Positions 1 through 7,993 of a stretch of 56,615 bases of DNA are shown in pieces (position 1 is the first letter of the stretch; every line of letters starts with the position of its first letter). The stretch is from the NCBI GenBank assembly GCA_019114985.1, contig DXEM01000016.1, positions 1-56,615 of the forward strand, in the 5' to 3' direction. The notes below the pieces were generated by a model. The model saw only the letters and a list, made by a program, of their open reading frames with translations, was not told the DNA's origin and did no database searches. The stretch is from Candidatus Anaerostipes excrementavium (GTDB lineage Bacteria > Bacillota > Clostridia > Lachnospirales > Lachnospiraceae). Made by a program: the position numbers and the translations under genes.

Positions 1-352
1 TCATGGTTTTCGTCCACTTTAAGGAAAGCAGCACAATATTTACAATTAAACAGATTGGAATCATTAAGCCGGCAGCACTCCATGCCCATGTAATAGACGA
101 CATCGCCGGCCATCCAATATCGATAATGTCCATATGAAGCCCAAGCCTCTCGGTCATTTGCTGTGCCACTGGTCCCAACTGATCCGATAATAAACCGGTA
201 ACTAAGTTTATTCCAGTAAATCCAATTCCGATCGTTACCCCGGCTTTAAATGATTTCCCAACACCTGCTTTCATAATGACACCCAATATGAAAATAATGA
301 TCGGCAGCATTACAGAAGCTCCACAGTCTAAGATAAAATTAATTACAAACAT
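1..352 (-). CDS. PTS galactitol-type IIC, N-terminal part (runs off window)
   Basis: Reading leftwards from the ATG at 350-352, the first 117 codons encode a hydrophobic protein beginning MFVINFILDCGASVMLP. It aligns by eye with the N-terminus of the GatC family, the membrane channel of galactitol-type PTS systems, and resembles the complete IIC at 13776-15044 (shared TGINLVTG-like and IDIGWPAMS-like stretches). The ribosome site AGAGGAGG lies 8 bases upstream of the start. It is the third gene of a minus-strand operon after IIB and an aldo/keto reductase; the IIA gene is not in view and may lie beyond the window. The C-terminus is missing only because the window ends. The substrate cannot be told from the sequence. 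Confidence 0.85.
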   Translation of the reverse strand, partial: MFVINFILDCGASVMLPIIIFILGVIMKAGVGKSFKAGVTIGIGFTGINLVTGLLSDQLGPVAQQMTERLGLHMDIIDIGWPAMSSITWAWSAAGLMIPICLIVNIVLLSLKWTKTM

Positions 353-374
353 TTTTAACCTCCTCTCTAAATTT

Positions 375-1268
375 TTATGGTACTTTATGACCTTTTACCG
401 CTGTCCAGATCATGAACCACTGCTCTGGAGTCAGCCGATATTTCAAAGCTTTCACTGGTCGCTGCGCTAATTTTATTTCACCTGATCCTGTAATTGGCAG
501 CATTTCGGCCGGATGCGAAAACAGCCATGCAAAGGCTACTTCATCGATATCTTCTGCCCCTATTTCCTCCCGAATGATCTCCAGAACCTTTCTCAGTCTT
601 TTCTCTGTTTCTCCTTCGCCTGTAAAAATTTTCCCTCCGGCAAGCGGAGACCAAAGCATCGGATGTATTCCTTCCTGCATACACAATTGAATGACTCCAT
701 TTTCCAAATTCTGCATTCGAAGTACGGATAACTCTACTTGGTTTGTGATTAAAGGAACTGTTAAATATGATTTCAATAAAGAAAATTCATTCGGCAAAAA
801 ATTCGATACACCAAATGTCCTGACTTTTCCTTCTCTATGTAATTCCTCAAAAGCCTGACTGATTTCACCGGGATCCATAAAAGGACTTGGTCGATGGAGC
901 AGGAGTGTATCTATGCAGTCAATTCCCATATTCTGCAGAGATTTTTCTGCCTGTTGTTTTATATGTTTTTTACTGTAATCGTAATATTTAACTCTCGCTG
1001 TTTCTGATGGATAAACAATTCCGCATTTTGTAATAATCTGCATCCTATTCTTAAGATCCGGACGCTTTTTTAAAGCTTCTCCAAATTTTTCTTCAACCGT
1101 ATAGTTTCCATAAATGTCCGCATGATCCATTGTCGTGATCCCAATCTCTAAACATTCCTCTAAATAATGAATCAGCTGATCTGTGTTCAGGTTCCAATCG
1201 AGCAATCTCCAAAAACCAAGTACAACTCTGGAATATTCAAGTCCTTCTGCCATTTTTACATATTCCAT
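375..1268 (-). CDS. Aldo/keto reductase family oxidoreductase
   Basis: A 297-residue AKR-fold protein, normal length for the family, expected to reduce a carbonyl or oxidise an alcohol with NAD(P)H in the cytoplasm. The catalytic Asp and Tyr lie in DHADIYGNY (about residues 48-56), the Lys in ITKCG (about 79) and the His in LLLHRP (about 124). GVSNF near 153 and the C-terminal ITGSGEI cofactor-binding segment are typical. GGAGG is 7 bases before the ATG at 1268. The gene is sandwiched between PTS IIB and IIC with gaps of 15 and 22 bases, so it probably acts on the imported phosphorylated sugar or polyol, or on its product (inference). Confidence 0.9.
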   Translation of the reverse strand: MEYVKMAEGLEYSRVVLGFWRLLDWNLNTDQLIHYLEECLEIGITTMDHADIYGNYTVEEKFGEALKKRPDLKNRMQIITKCGIVYPSETARVKYYDYSKKHIKQQAEKSLQNMGIDCIDTLLLHRPSPFMDPGEISQAFEELHREGKVRTFGVSNFLPNEFSLLKSYLTVPLITNQVELSVLRMQNLENGVIQLCMQEGIHPMLWSPLAGGKIFTGEGETEKRLRKVLEIIREEIGAEDIDEVAFAWLFSHPAEMLPITGSGEIKLAQRPVKALKYRLTPEQWFMIWTAVKGHKVP

Positions 1269-1283
1269 TTCGATCCTCCTTTT

Positions 1284-1583
1284 CTAATGCCCAGCATCTA
1301 ATTCTTCGATAAGTTTCAATACTTCCTGATCTGTTGCTTCTGCATTCATTCCCGTTAGATAATTGATCGCAAATACCGATGGGGTAACCACTGTGTCAGG
1401 AACTCTCGTACTGGAAACGATAAGATCATAATCCGGCGCTAACCCTTCTACTTCCGTGATCTTTCTCTGTTCAACCTTCACAGAATATCCATGATCCGTG
1501 CATAAATTTTTCACCCGATTTGCAATGACAGTACTTGTAGCAATCCCACTTCCGCACGCAACTAAAATTCGATAGGTATTCAT
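1284..1583 (-). CDS. PTS galactitol-type IIB component
   Basis: A 99-residue phosphocarrier. The N-terminal ILVACGSGIATSTVIANRV is the phosphocysteine loop of GatB-family IIB proteins, with Cys at residue 9 as phosphate acceptor. It passes phosphate from IIA to the sugar during transport by IIC. The ATG at 1583 was preferred to upstream in-frame starts because AAAGGAGG lies directly before it and homology begins there. It is the first gene of the operon IIB - aldo/keto reductase - IIC, with a promoter and palindrome immediately upstream. Confidence 0.92.
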   Translation of the reverse strand: MNTYRILVACGSGIATSTVIANRVKNLCTDHGYSVKVEQRKITEVEGLAPDYDLIVSSTRVPDTVVTPSVFAINYLTGMNAEATDQEVLKLIEELDAGH

Positions 1584-1597
1584 ATTTTCCTCCTTTC

Positions 1598-1611
1598 TGT
1601 TCATATGAACA
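1598..1611. promoter_or_regulatory. 14-bp perfect palindrome, probable repressor operator of the gat-type operon
   Basis: TGTTCATATGAACA is a perfect 14-bp palindrome between the predicted transcription start and the ribosome site of the IIB gene. A further TGTTCA-like half site (TTGTTCA) lies at 1624-1630 over the start point. TGTTCA repeats are typical operators of DeoR-family sugar regulators (established knowledge); the regulator itself is not in the window. Confidence 0.55.
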
Positions 1612-1635
1612 TATATTGTTATTTTGTTCACTTTC

Positions 1636-1664
1636 ATCATAAAGCAGCTCTTTTGTAATTGCAA
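1636..1664 (-). promoter_or_regulatory. Sigma-A-type promoter of the left gat-type PTS operon
   Basis: On the minus strand, -35 TTGCAA (1659-1664), a 17-base spacer and -10 TATGAT (1636-1641). The predicted start near 1629 falls next to the operator half site at 1624-1630. The first gene starts 46 bases downstream. Confidence 0.65.
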
Positions 1665-1773
1665 CATTTTTTGACAAAACCGTTAATCTGCACTATTTTT
1701 TCAGATTTTTTTGTGTAATTTCCCCAAATGCGGAGCGTTTTTTATTTCATAGGGACAAAATTTCTTATAAAAT

Positions 1774-1815
1774 AAAAAAATCCAGGTCCTGAGATATGTT
1801 TCCTCAAGATCTGGA
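1774..1815 (-). terminator. Rho-independent terminator of the L,D-transpeptidase-like gene
   Basis: A stem-loop at 1781-1815 (TCCAG...CTGGA with inner TGAG/CTCA) is followed on the minus strand by a run of T, seen as seven A at 1774-1780. It lies about 27 bases after the stop codon at 1842. Confidence 0.65.
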
Positions 1816-1841
1816 ATAAATTTCCTAATTACAATATTGTT

Positions 1842-2456
1842 TTAAAGATTGTCTGGTTTTTGATAAATACATATCTTTGTTTCTGCCTGAATCTTTCTTA
1901 ATATTGCTTTCATTTTGCTTTCTGGAATTGCGATACAGCCATCTGTATATGAACGATCTCCTTGGCAATGAAGAAAAATAGCCGAGCCCTTTCCTTTGAT
2001 ACACTCCTTATTGTAATCTATCGCCAAACCATAGTTATACAAACCTTTATATTCAATCAAATGTTCTCCTTTACATTCATGCGGATGTTGATTGATATCA
2101 ATGAATCGATTGTAATATGCGTCATCTGTACACCAGTAATGTTTTTCCTTGACCTGAATGTATGGGATTTTTGTCCCTGGATTCTTTTTGATTCCAAATG
2201 CCTGTGTCATCGAAAAGACCCCTTTCGGCGTTTTTTTGTCCCCTTCAACATCCTTCCCGATTCCATTTTTTCCAACAAAACCTTCCGTCCGCAGAACTTC
2301 ATGCCACTCTTTCCCTCTATTTTTCTCATATAAGGTCACGTTTGCACAGGAGTTTTTGAAACATTCTGCAATGATCAAATTCCTGATGTTATCATTTTTA
2401 CTGTATCGTTCCTTGATTTCTTCTTCAAAAACATTTTTTGTCATTTCTTTATGCAC
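1842..2456 (-). CDS. L,D-transpeptidase (YkuD)-fold protein without signal peptide
   Basis: The C-terminal half carries the YkuD signature: His in IFLHCQGD and the catalytic Cys in YTDGCIAIPE, the usual HxnG-S/T-x-GC arrangement. These enzymes crosslink or trim peptidoglycan through the active-site Cys. The GTG at 2456 is favoured because GAGG sits 5 bases upstream; a longer TTG start at 2486 and an ATG at 2444 are possible. No signal peptide or membrane segment is visible with any start, which is odd for an envelope enzyme. It may be exported by a non-classical route, or be a cytoplasmic family member acting on another substrate. It is a single gene with its own terminator. Confidence 0.8.
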   Translation of the reverse strand: MHKEMTKNVFEEEIKERYSKNDNIRNLIIAECFKNSCANVTLYEKNRGKEWHEVLRTEGFVGKNGIGKDVEGDKKTPKGVFSMTQAFGIKKNPGTKIPYIQVKEKHYWCTDDAYYNRFIDINQHPHECKGEHLIEYKGLYNYGLAIDYNKECIKGKGSAIFLHCQGDRSYTDGCIAIPESKMKAILRKIQAETKICIYQKPDNL

Positions 2457-2561
2457 TTTTCCCTCTTCTTTGCTTATGATATGCAAAAATAGATTCGTTG
2501 TTCTATTTTGAAAATAAAATAACCACTTACCTTCCTTTTCTTACCTCTTGCCTGCATTGTA

Positions 2562-2590
2562 TTTACAAAATTTTTTTCTCCTGCTACAGT
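2562..2590 (+). promoter_or_regulatory. Possible promoter of the LytTR/LiaF-like pair
   Basis: TTTACA (2562-2567), a 17-base spacer and TACAGT (2585-2590) precede the LytTR gene. The predicted start is only about 15 bases from the ATG, so the leader would be very short. Moderate match only. Confidence 0.35.
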
Positions 2591-2611
2591 TAAGCCATAG
2601 GAGAAATGCAT

Positions 2612-3088
2612 ATGAAAATACAAATCAAAACAGATCCTTCTCTTGGCAAAGATGAAATAATTCTTCTCTGCCATCAGAAAAATGAAAAGGTTCAGCAAAT
2701 CAAAAGATTGATTGATGAAATGGTCAGCGGGCAAACATCTATGGTCGTTTATAAAGATAAACAGGAAATTTATCTTCCGGTATCTGAGATCTTGTTCTTT
2801 GAGACATCCGGCACGACTATTTACGCTCATACTGCAAAAGAAATGTATGAAACCTCTTATAAGCTCTATGAACTTGAAGAGATTCTTCCCGGCTATTTTC
2901 TAAGGGTGTCAAAATCTACTATTGCCAACATTCATCGCATTGCAGGCATCAGCCGTAATCTTACGGCTTCCAGCACGATTGCATTTGGCAGCACCCATAA
3001 GCAGGCATATGTTTCCAGGCACTATTTTAAAACACTAAAACTTAGATTAGAAGAAAAGAGGAATTTTTATGAAAAGAAAAAGACATGA
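2612..3088 (+). CDS. LytTR-type DNA-binding transcriptional regulator
   Basis: A protein of about 158 residues with a C-terminal LytTR domain from about residue 45: the family pattern runs from YLPVSEILFFET through YELEEILP and FLRVSKSTIANI to HRIAGISR. There is no receiver domain; the short N-terminal segment is unassigned, so this is the stand-alone LytTR class. AGGAG at 2599-2603 suits the ATG at 2612 better than the one at 2606. The 3' end overlaps the next gene by 20 bases, and stand-alone LytTR regulators are usually encoded beside a small membrane protein that controls them (established pattern), so the pair probably forms an envelope-responsive switch. Confidence 0.88.
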   Translation: MKIQIKTDPSLGKDEIILLCHQKNEKVQQIKRLIDEMVSGQTSMVVYKDKQEIYLPVSEILFFETSGTTIYAHTAKEMYETSYKLYELEEILPGYFLRVSKSTIANIHRIAGISRNLTASSTIAFGSTHKQAYVSRHYFKTLKLRLEEKRNFYEKKKT

Positions 3089-3809
3089 TTTATTTTGGGG
3101 ATTCGTATTTATCATACTTGCCGTTATTCTTATTTTGTCGCAGCTTGGGCTCTTAGGAGACATGAGGATTGGTATCTGGACTTTGCTCGCCACCGTTTTT
3201 CTGCTTTCCATCCTTTTGAAAAGTTTATTTTCCATTAGCTTTTGGGGCATCTTATTTTCGATTGCCTTCCTTTGTATCTTATACGACGAACCTTTGGGCA
3301 TTACCGCACTGACCCCATGGACTGTCCTGATCGCTGCTTTTCTGGGAAGTGTCGGCCTATCCATGATCTTTCGTCCGAAAAAAAGACAGTATCACCGAGG
3401 CTCCGGCTCTTATTCTTCCAACAAAACGGTCTATGAGAAATCGGAATGGATTGTAGATGATGCTGACGGGGCTTCGGCTTCCATCCACTGTCAATGCCAT
3501 TTTAGCTCCTGTATTAAATATGTGAATTCTCCCTCTTTCACCGATGGATTCATCGACTGCAGTTTTGGCGGTGTAAAACTATATTTTGACGATGCAGAGA
3601 TTTCCGGTGAATATGCAGAACTTACCGTTGATGGAAGCTTTTGCGGAATTGAACTATTTGTTCCGAAGGATTGGGTCATTACCGATCAGATCCATACCTG
3701 CTTAAGCGGTATAGATGAAAAAAACCCCCAGTCACATGCCGGGGGCGGAAAAAAACTAATTCTGAAAGGACGTTTGAATTTCAGCGGAATCACCATCACT
3801 TATATCTGA
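3069..3809 (+). CDS. LiaF-like membrane protein
   Basis: A 246-residue protein: a short basic N-terminus, about four hydrophobic segments within residues 8-100 (from FWGFVFIILAVILIL to VLIAAFLGSVGLSMIF), then a soluble region from about 130. The repeated glycine-rich beta pattern of that region (DGFIDCSFGGVKLYF, AELTVDGSFCGIELFVP) is typical of the LiaF/DUF2154 C-terminal domain. It overlaps the LytTR gene and probably modulates it or senses envelope stress (inference from LiaF of Bacillus). The last 10 bases overlap the convergent SGNH hydrolase gene. Confidence 0.75.
   Translation: MKRKRHDLFWGFVFIILAVILILSQLGLLGDMRIGIWTLLATVFLLSILLKSLFSISFWGILFSIAFLCILYDEPLGITALTPWTVLIAAFLGSVGLSMIFRPKKRQYHRGSGSYSSNKTVYEKSEWIVDDADGASASIHCQCHFSSCIKYVNSPSFTDGFIDCSFGGVKLYFDDAEISGEYAELTVDGSFCGIELFVPKDWVITDQIHTCLSGIDEKNPQSHAGGGKKLILKGRLNFSGITITYI
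3718..3745 (-). terminator. Terminator of the minus-strand SGNH hydrolase operon, inside the LiaF-like gene
   Basis: On the minus strand, CCCCC (complement of 3741-3745) pairs with GGGGG (complement of 3725-3729) and is followed by seven T (A run at 3718-3724). It lies 55 bases beyond the stop at 3800, within coding sequence of the convergent gene. Confidence 0.6.
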
Positions 3810-4381
3810 TCTGACAATTCTGGTTCCAATATCTGATGCAGACAGCCGCTTACGATATCGTAGGCGGCGTTTGTGAGATGAATTCCGTCTATTGTATACT
3901 CCAATGGTAATTGTCCATCTTCTCCTGCTAATTTTGAATACATATCAATATATTCCATCCGGTGTTTCCTGCATAAATGCCGAATTTCTTCATTGATGCG
4001 CCTTACTTCCTCATTGGTTTTTTCCTTCGCCCAGGATGGCATCCTTCCAATCGGCTTCGTATATGCCGGATATAAGGATTCCACCCATATTTTCACCTGT
4101 GGTATTTCATTCCTGATTCTTTCCGCAAGCTCCACCAGCTGCCCGGCGACCACTTTGCTCCCTCGATACAAAGACATTTGAAAATCATTGGCTCCTCCCT
4201 GCATAATCACGATATCCGGTTCATGTTCCAGAACATCATAACGGACTCTGGCCCGCATCTGCGGCACCGTATCTCCGGCAACGCCGCTGTTGATCCACTC
4301 CGCATGCAAATCGGCTAGTTTTTCCATTGGAAAATAATCCGTCAGGGAATCTCCAAACAGTACAATTTTCTTTTTTTCCAT
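3800..4381 (-). CDS. SGNH/GDSL-family hydrolase
   Basis: A 193-residue cytoplasmic esterase-fold protein of the SGNH superfamily, with all blocks present: GDSLTD (Ser at about residue 11), the Gly in SGVAGDTV, GGAND (Asn near 64) and DGIHLT with the catalytic Asp and His near the C-terminus. Such enzymes hydrolyse esters or acetyl groups; the natural substrate is unknown. It follows the tyrosine phosphatase gene by 12 bases and is probably the last gene of the run from the GTPase-nuclease fusion. Confidence 0.88.
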   Translation of the reverse strand: MEKKKIVLFGDSLTDYFPMEKLADLHAEWINSGVAGDTVPQMRARVRYDVLEHEPDIVIMQGGANDFQMSLYRGSKVVAGQLVELAERIRNEIPQVKIWVESLYPAYTKPIGRMPSWAKEKTNEEVRRINEEIRHLCRKHRMEYIDMYSKLAGEDGQLPLEYTIDGIHLTNAAYDIVSGCLHQILEPELSDQI

Positions 4382-4393
4382 ATTGCACTCCTT

Positions 4394-5167
4394 TTATTTT
4401 AAAACCTTTTCACGGAAATTCTCTATTTCCTGCTCTGGGATTTCCAATGCCTGTCCGATAAATGCTTCCGGGGAACCAAATTCTTTTTTCATGGAATTTA
4501 AAGCAGCCTGCATGAACTCTTCTTTGGCAATAAACATTCCTTCCATGCGCTCTGCACGTCCTTTTGAAATGCCTAAATTTCTCCATTTTTGATACAGCTG
4601 ATCGATCCGTTTCGCTGCGGTTTTGTTGGTCTTTAAATAATCTTCCATCACATCCTGCTCTGAAACATTTAAACAGAACAATACCATAGCAGATAAAAGG
4701 CCGCATCGGTCTTTCCCTTCGGTGCAGTGCCATAAGACTGCGCCGTTTTCCGTATGCATGACTTGTCGCAGCGCCTTGCTCATCTGCTTTCTGCAGTAAG
4801 GATTTTCAACTATCATAACATATAGATCTTCCATTTTAGGCAAATCATCCATTCGCCGCATCATGTGATGCCGATTCTCTTTCTCATGGCTGATCCCAAT
4901 CATACTTTCTACAAAAAACGGAATATTCATATAGCTTGCGCCAGGTACTTCTACGTCTGCTTCCTGCTCTACCTCCATAGGAGTTCTCAGATCAATGATC
5001 TTGCGTAAATGATACTGTTCGCACAAAATATCCGTATCTTTTTTTGTGATCCTGGAAAGCCGGTTGCTGCGGATCAAATGTCCTTTTTGGATGATCTTTC
5101 CATCTGTCGTTTTTAATCCTCCCAAATCTCTTGCATTATCCGCTCCCGCCAAATGTACTTTTCCCAT
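4394..5167 (-). CDS. Tyrosine/dual-specificity protein phosphatase (Tyr_phosphatase_3 type)
   Basis: A protein of about 257 residues with the P-loop HCTEGKDRCG (HCx5R with Lys after Gly, the form seen in lipid and tyrosine phosphatases of this group). The N-terminal ARDLGG and RSNRLSRIT blocks and IIDLRTPMEVE are also characteristic. The ATG at 5167 is preferred to longer starts because AGGAG is 8 bases away and homology begins at NARDLGG. It lies 40 bases after the GTPase-nuclease fusion gene and 12 before the SGNH hydrolase gene, suggesting cotranscription. The substrate is unknown. Confidence 0.88.
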   Translation of the reverse strand: MGKVHLAGADNARDLGGLKTTDGKIIQKGHLIRSNRLSRITKKDTDILCEQYHLRKIIDLRTPMEVEQEADVEVPGASYMNIPFFVESMIGISHEKENRHHMMRRMDDLPKMEDLYVMIVENPYCRKQMSKALRQVMHTENGAVLWHCTEGKDRCGLLSAMVLFCLNVSEQDVMEDYLKTNKTAAKRIDQLYQKWRNLGISKGRAERMEGMFIAKEEFMQAALNSMKKEFGSPEAFIGQALEIPEQEIENFREKVLK

Positions 5168-5207
5168 AAGCTCATCTCCTATCTTTCCGTGCAAATCGGG
5201 ATATCCC

Positions 5208-7913
5208 CTAGGATTCTTTTGCTTTCTCCAGTTCTTTTCGTGCCGCTTCACTGATGCCGTCCACCAAATAATTCTTTCCTGTTTCCTGATTGGATAAATA
5301 TCCTTCTCTTAACTGTCTGGACATTTCCTCCATATCTTCTTTTAATTCTCTCGCGGATAAAAGACGGCAGCCCTGTCCTCGTATAATAACCTGTTCCAGA
5401 CCGTCTGACGTGGCCACCGTTACATCATATTTGCGTCCATGTTCATGGGCAAATTTCTCAATATACTGATCTGCGGTCTCCGCTTCTTTTGTAAATACAA
5501 CGTGAATGTTCTGATAATCCGAAACTTCGGTGTCATGTCCTTTGACACGATAAGCATCAAATACAACGATCAACTCGCATTTCTTCAGACTTTGATAATT
5601 GCAGAGAAGATCTATTAATTTCCCACGGGACGCATCCAGATTTGCCTCTGAAAGCTCCCTTAAATCATCCCAGGCATAAATGATATTATATCCATCGACC
5701 AATAGATATTTCCTGGAAGTATCTCTTTTTACAGAAGCTCTCGCCGCAGATGACCGATAGTCCTGCTCCAATCTTGTCGTCTTTTTTCTCTTCCATTTGT
5801 TCTTTCTGCTTTGGTTCGCATAAAGTGTCTCTTGAAGAATGCGGTCGATCTCTTCCGTATCGATCCATTCTTCCTCTATTTGGGCTCGGCGTTCGGCAAG
5901 CAAATCTGCTGTTTCGTCTTCTTTTTTGGACTGCAGGACACTGTCGATATGCATATAATCTTTTACTTCCTGCCATGGCACATAGAATCCTGCTCCATGA
6001 GAACAAAAAACAGAACCAGAAGGGTTTTCCACATCCCGTTCCGGATCATATCCAATCTCTTCTATGACTTTCTGCGTATCCTGACATGGTTCATACCCAT
6101 GAAAAGAACAAAACAGTTTTCCCTGTCCTTTTGTGTAGGCTGTCACTTCTCGGAAATAGTCCTGCATATGAGCTGCCGGAACGATTCCTTCCAATACTGC
6201 CATTTCTCCTTCTGTCAGCGGCGTCTCCATCGTTCCGCCCATTCTCTCAATGTCCGTCATCGCTCTTCCGATCATTGTCTGTGGAACTTCCAGTCGGAAT
6301 TCATAATAAGGTTCCAACAGGACAGAGTGCGCCTGCATAAGCCCCTGGCGGACTGCCCGATAAGTGGCTTCACGGAAATCCCCGCCTTCCGTATGTTTTG
6401 CATGGGACTTCCCGGCAGCCAGACGTATTTTTATATCTGTCAACGGCGATCCTGTCAAAACTCCTAAATGCTCTTTTTCTTTTAAATGGGTGAGAATCAG
6501 TCTCTGCCAATTTCGATCCAACACATCTTCACTGCATCCGCTTTCAAATACCATTCCGCTGCCTCGTGGTCCCGGCTCTAAGATCAAATGGACTTCCGCA
6601 TAGTGACGCAGAGGTTCAAAATGTCCGATTCCTTCTACTTGATCTGCAATGGTCTCACGATACAATATTTTCCCAGATCCAAACTCCACTTCCACGCCAT
6701 AGCGATCCATAATCTGGCGTTTCAGGATATCGATCTGCACTTCTCCCATTAACTGCACCTGGATCTCCTGCTGCTCTTCTTTCCAAGCGATGTGAAGCTC
6801 CGGTTCTTCTTCCATGAGCTGATATAATTTGGGCAGAAAACTTTGCACGCTGCAGTCCGGCGGAAGAATCATCTGGTAAGTAAGCACCGGTTCTAACATC
6901 GGCGCCCCGCCGTCTTCTTCCATCCCCAGTCCCTGCCCCGGTCTGGTATCCGTAAGTCCCGTTACCGCACAAATCGTTCCAGCAGCTGCCTCATCGGCCA
7001 GCTGATACTTTTCACCGGAGTAGATTCGAATCTGATTGACCTTTTCGCTTTTTTTCCTGCTGTCTCCGTCAAAGATCACATCTTTTACCTTTAGTGTTCC
7101 CCCAGTCACTTTCAGATGCGTCAGTCTGCTGCCCTGAGGATCTCTGGAAATCTTGTAAACTCTTGCGCCAAAGGATCCCGGATATTGCGGTGCTCTGGCG
7201 TAAGTCTCAATTCCTTTGAGCAATTCTTCCGTTCCTTGTAATTTCAAAGCCGATCCAAAAAAACAAGGAAATATCTTACGCCCTGCGATTGCTTTTTGAA
7301 TTTCTTTTGTTGAAAGGCTTCCCTGCTCCAAAAACTCATCCAACAGATCTTCATCTTGAAGAGCCGCAGCTTCAAAGAATGACTCACTTCCCTCTTCTCC
7401 AAAGTCAATACATCCTTCCGACAAAGTCTTTTTCAATTCCTCGATTAATGCATCTTTATTTGTTCCCGGCTGATCCATTTTGTTTACAAATAGAAAGACC
7501 GGTATCTCGTATTTCGAAAAAAGCTTCCATAACGTTTTCGTATGACTCTGAACTCCATCTGCGCCGCTGATGACCAAGATCGCATAGTCCAAAACCTGTA
7601 GGGTTCGTTCCATTTCTGCGGAAAAATCTGCATGTCCCGGTGTATCTAAAAGCGTTACTTGAAGGCTGCCAAGGGAAAAAACGGCCTGCTTGGAAAAGAT
7701 AGTGATTCCTCTCTCTCGTTCCTGTGTGTCGGAATCAAAATAGGCATCCCCATGATCCACTCTCCCTAATTTTCGTATCTGCCCGGTAGAATACAGAATT
7801 GCTTCGGACAACGTTGTCTTCCCTGCATCTACATGAGCCAGCAAGGCAGTACATATATGCTGTGACATATTTTCTGTTGTTTTTTTGTTATTTTTTTCGG
7901 ATGTATTTTCCAT
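5208..7913 (-). CDS. Tet(M)-family translational GTPase fused to a Rae1/YacP NYN nuclease domain
   Basis: A 901-residue protein, about 260 longer than Tet(M). Residues 20-650 are an EF-G paralogue: P-loop AHVDAGKTT (26-34), RERGIT switch I, DTPGHADF, NKMD, then domains II-V. After a charged linker (about 650-730), residues 732-895 form a YacP/Rae1 NYN domain with VDGYNIIYAW, VVFDAY, FTKEAETADQYIEKF and VATSDG, all acidic catalytic positions in place. Rae1 cuts mRNA in the ribosomal A site (known for B. subtilis), and Tet(M)-type GTPases enter the same site, so a ribosome-directed nuclease is inferred. The domain IV tip that reads YSPVS in Tet(M) is SHAKHTEGG here, so tetracycline protection is doubtful. 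The start has GGGG 8 bases upstream, inside an inverted repeat. Confidence 0.9.
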   Translation of the reverse strand: MENTSEKNNKKTTENMSQHICTALLAHVDAGKTTLSEAILYSTGQIRKLGRVDHGDAYFDSDTQERERGITIFSKQAVFSLGSLQVTLLDTPGHADFSAEMERTLQVLDYAILVISGADGVQSHTKTLWKLFSKYEIPVFLFVNKMDQPGTNKDALIEELKKTLSEGCIDFGEEGSESFFEAAALQDEDLLDEFLEQGSLSTKEIQKAIAGRKIFPCFFGSALKLQGTEELLKGIETYARAPQYPGSFGARVYKISRDPQGSRLTHLKVTGGTLKVKDVIFDGDSRKKSEKVNQIRIYSGEKYQLADEAAAGTICAVTGLTDTRPGQGLGMEEDGGAPMLEPVLTYQMILPPDCSVQSFLPKLYQLMEEEPELHIAWKEEQQEIQVQLMGEVQIDILKRQIMDRYGVEVEFGSGKILYRETIADQVEGIGHFEPLRHYAEVHLILEPGPRGSGMVFESGCSEDVLDRNWQRLILTHLKEKEHLGVLTGSPLTDIKIRLAAGKSHAKHTEGGDFREATYRAVRQGLMQAHSVLLEPYYEFRLEVPQTMIGRAMTDIERMGGTMETPLTEGEMAVLEGIVPAAHMQDYFREVTAYTKGQGKLFCSFHGYEPCQDTQKVIEEIGYDPERDVENPSGSVFCSHGAGFYVPWQEVKDYMHIDSVLQSKKEDETADLLAERRAQIEEEWIDTEEIDRILQETLYANQSRKNKWKRKKTTRLEQDYRSSAARASVKRDTSRKYLLVDGYNIIYAWDDLRELSEANLDASRGKLIDLLCNYQSLKKCELIVVFDAYRVKGHDTEVSDYQNIHVVFTKEAETADQYIEKFAHEHGRKYDVTVATSDGLEQVIIRGQGCRLLSARELKEDMEEMSRQLREGYLSNQETGKNYLVDGISEAARKELEKAKES

Positions 7914-7916
7914 GAA

Positions 7917-7983
7917 AATACCCCTTTCTGTGTTTTATGATACAGTGAATATCATATCACAGAAAGGGGCATAAGTCGATAAA
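7917..7983. repeat. Promoter-bearing direct repeat, copy A
   Basis: About 67 bp nearly identical to 9586-9652, with only a few mismatches. It holds a 12-bp inverted repeat, CCCCTTTCTGTG (7921-7932) and CACAGAAAGGGG (7958-7969), with inner ATGATA/TATCAT arms. Copy A lies directly before the GTPase-nuclease gene. Confidence 0.85.
7951..7979 (-). promoter_or_regulatory. Promoter of the GTPase-nuclease gene, overlapping the inverted repeat
   Basis: Minus strand: TCGACT (7974-7979), a 17-base spacer and TATGAT (7951-7956). One arm of the 12-bp inverted repeat lies between -35 and -10. The other lies downstream of the start and contains the AAAGGGG ribosome site, so a bound regulator could cover both elements. 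Confidence 0.55.
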
Positions 7984-7993
7984 CATAATTCCA

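Noticed and set aside
5208-7913. Calling this a tetracycline resistance gene
   Set aside because: The GTPase core is Tet(M)-like, but the domain IV tip residues needed for tetracycline displacement are replaced and a nuclease domain is fused on; resistance is unproven.
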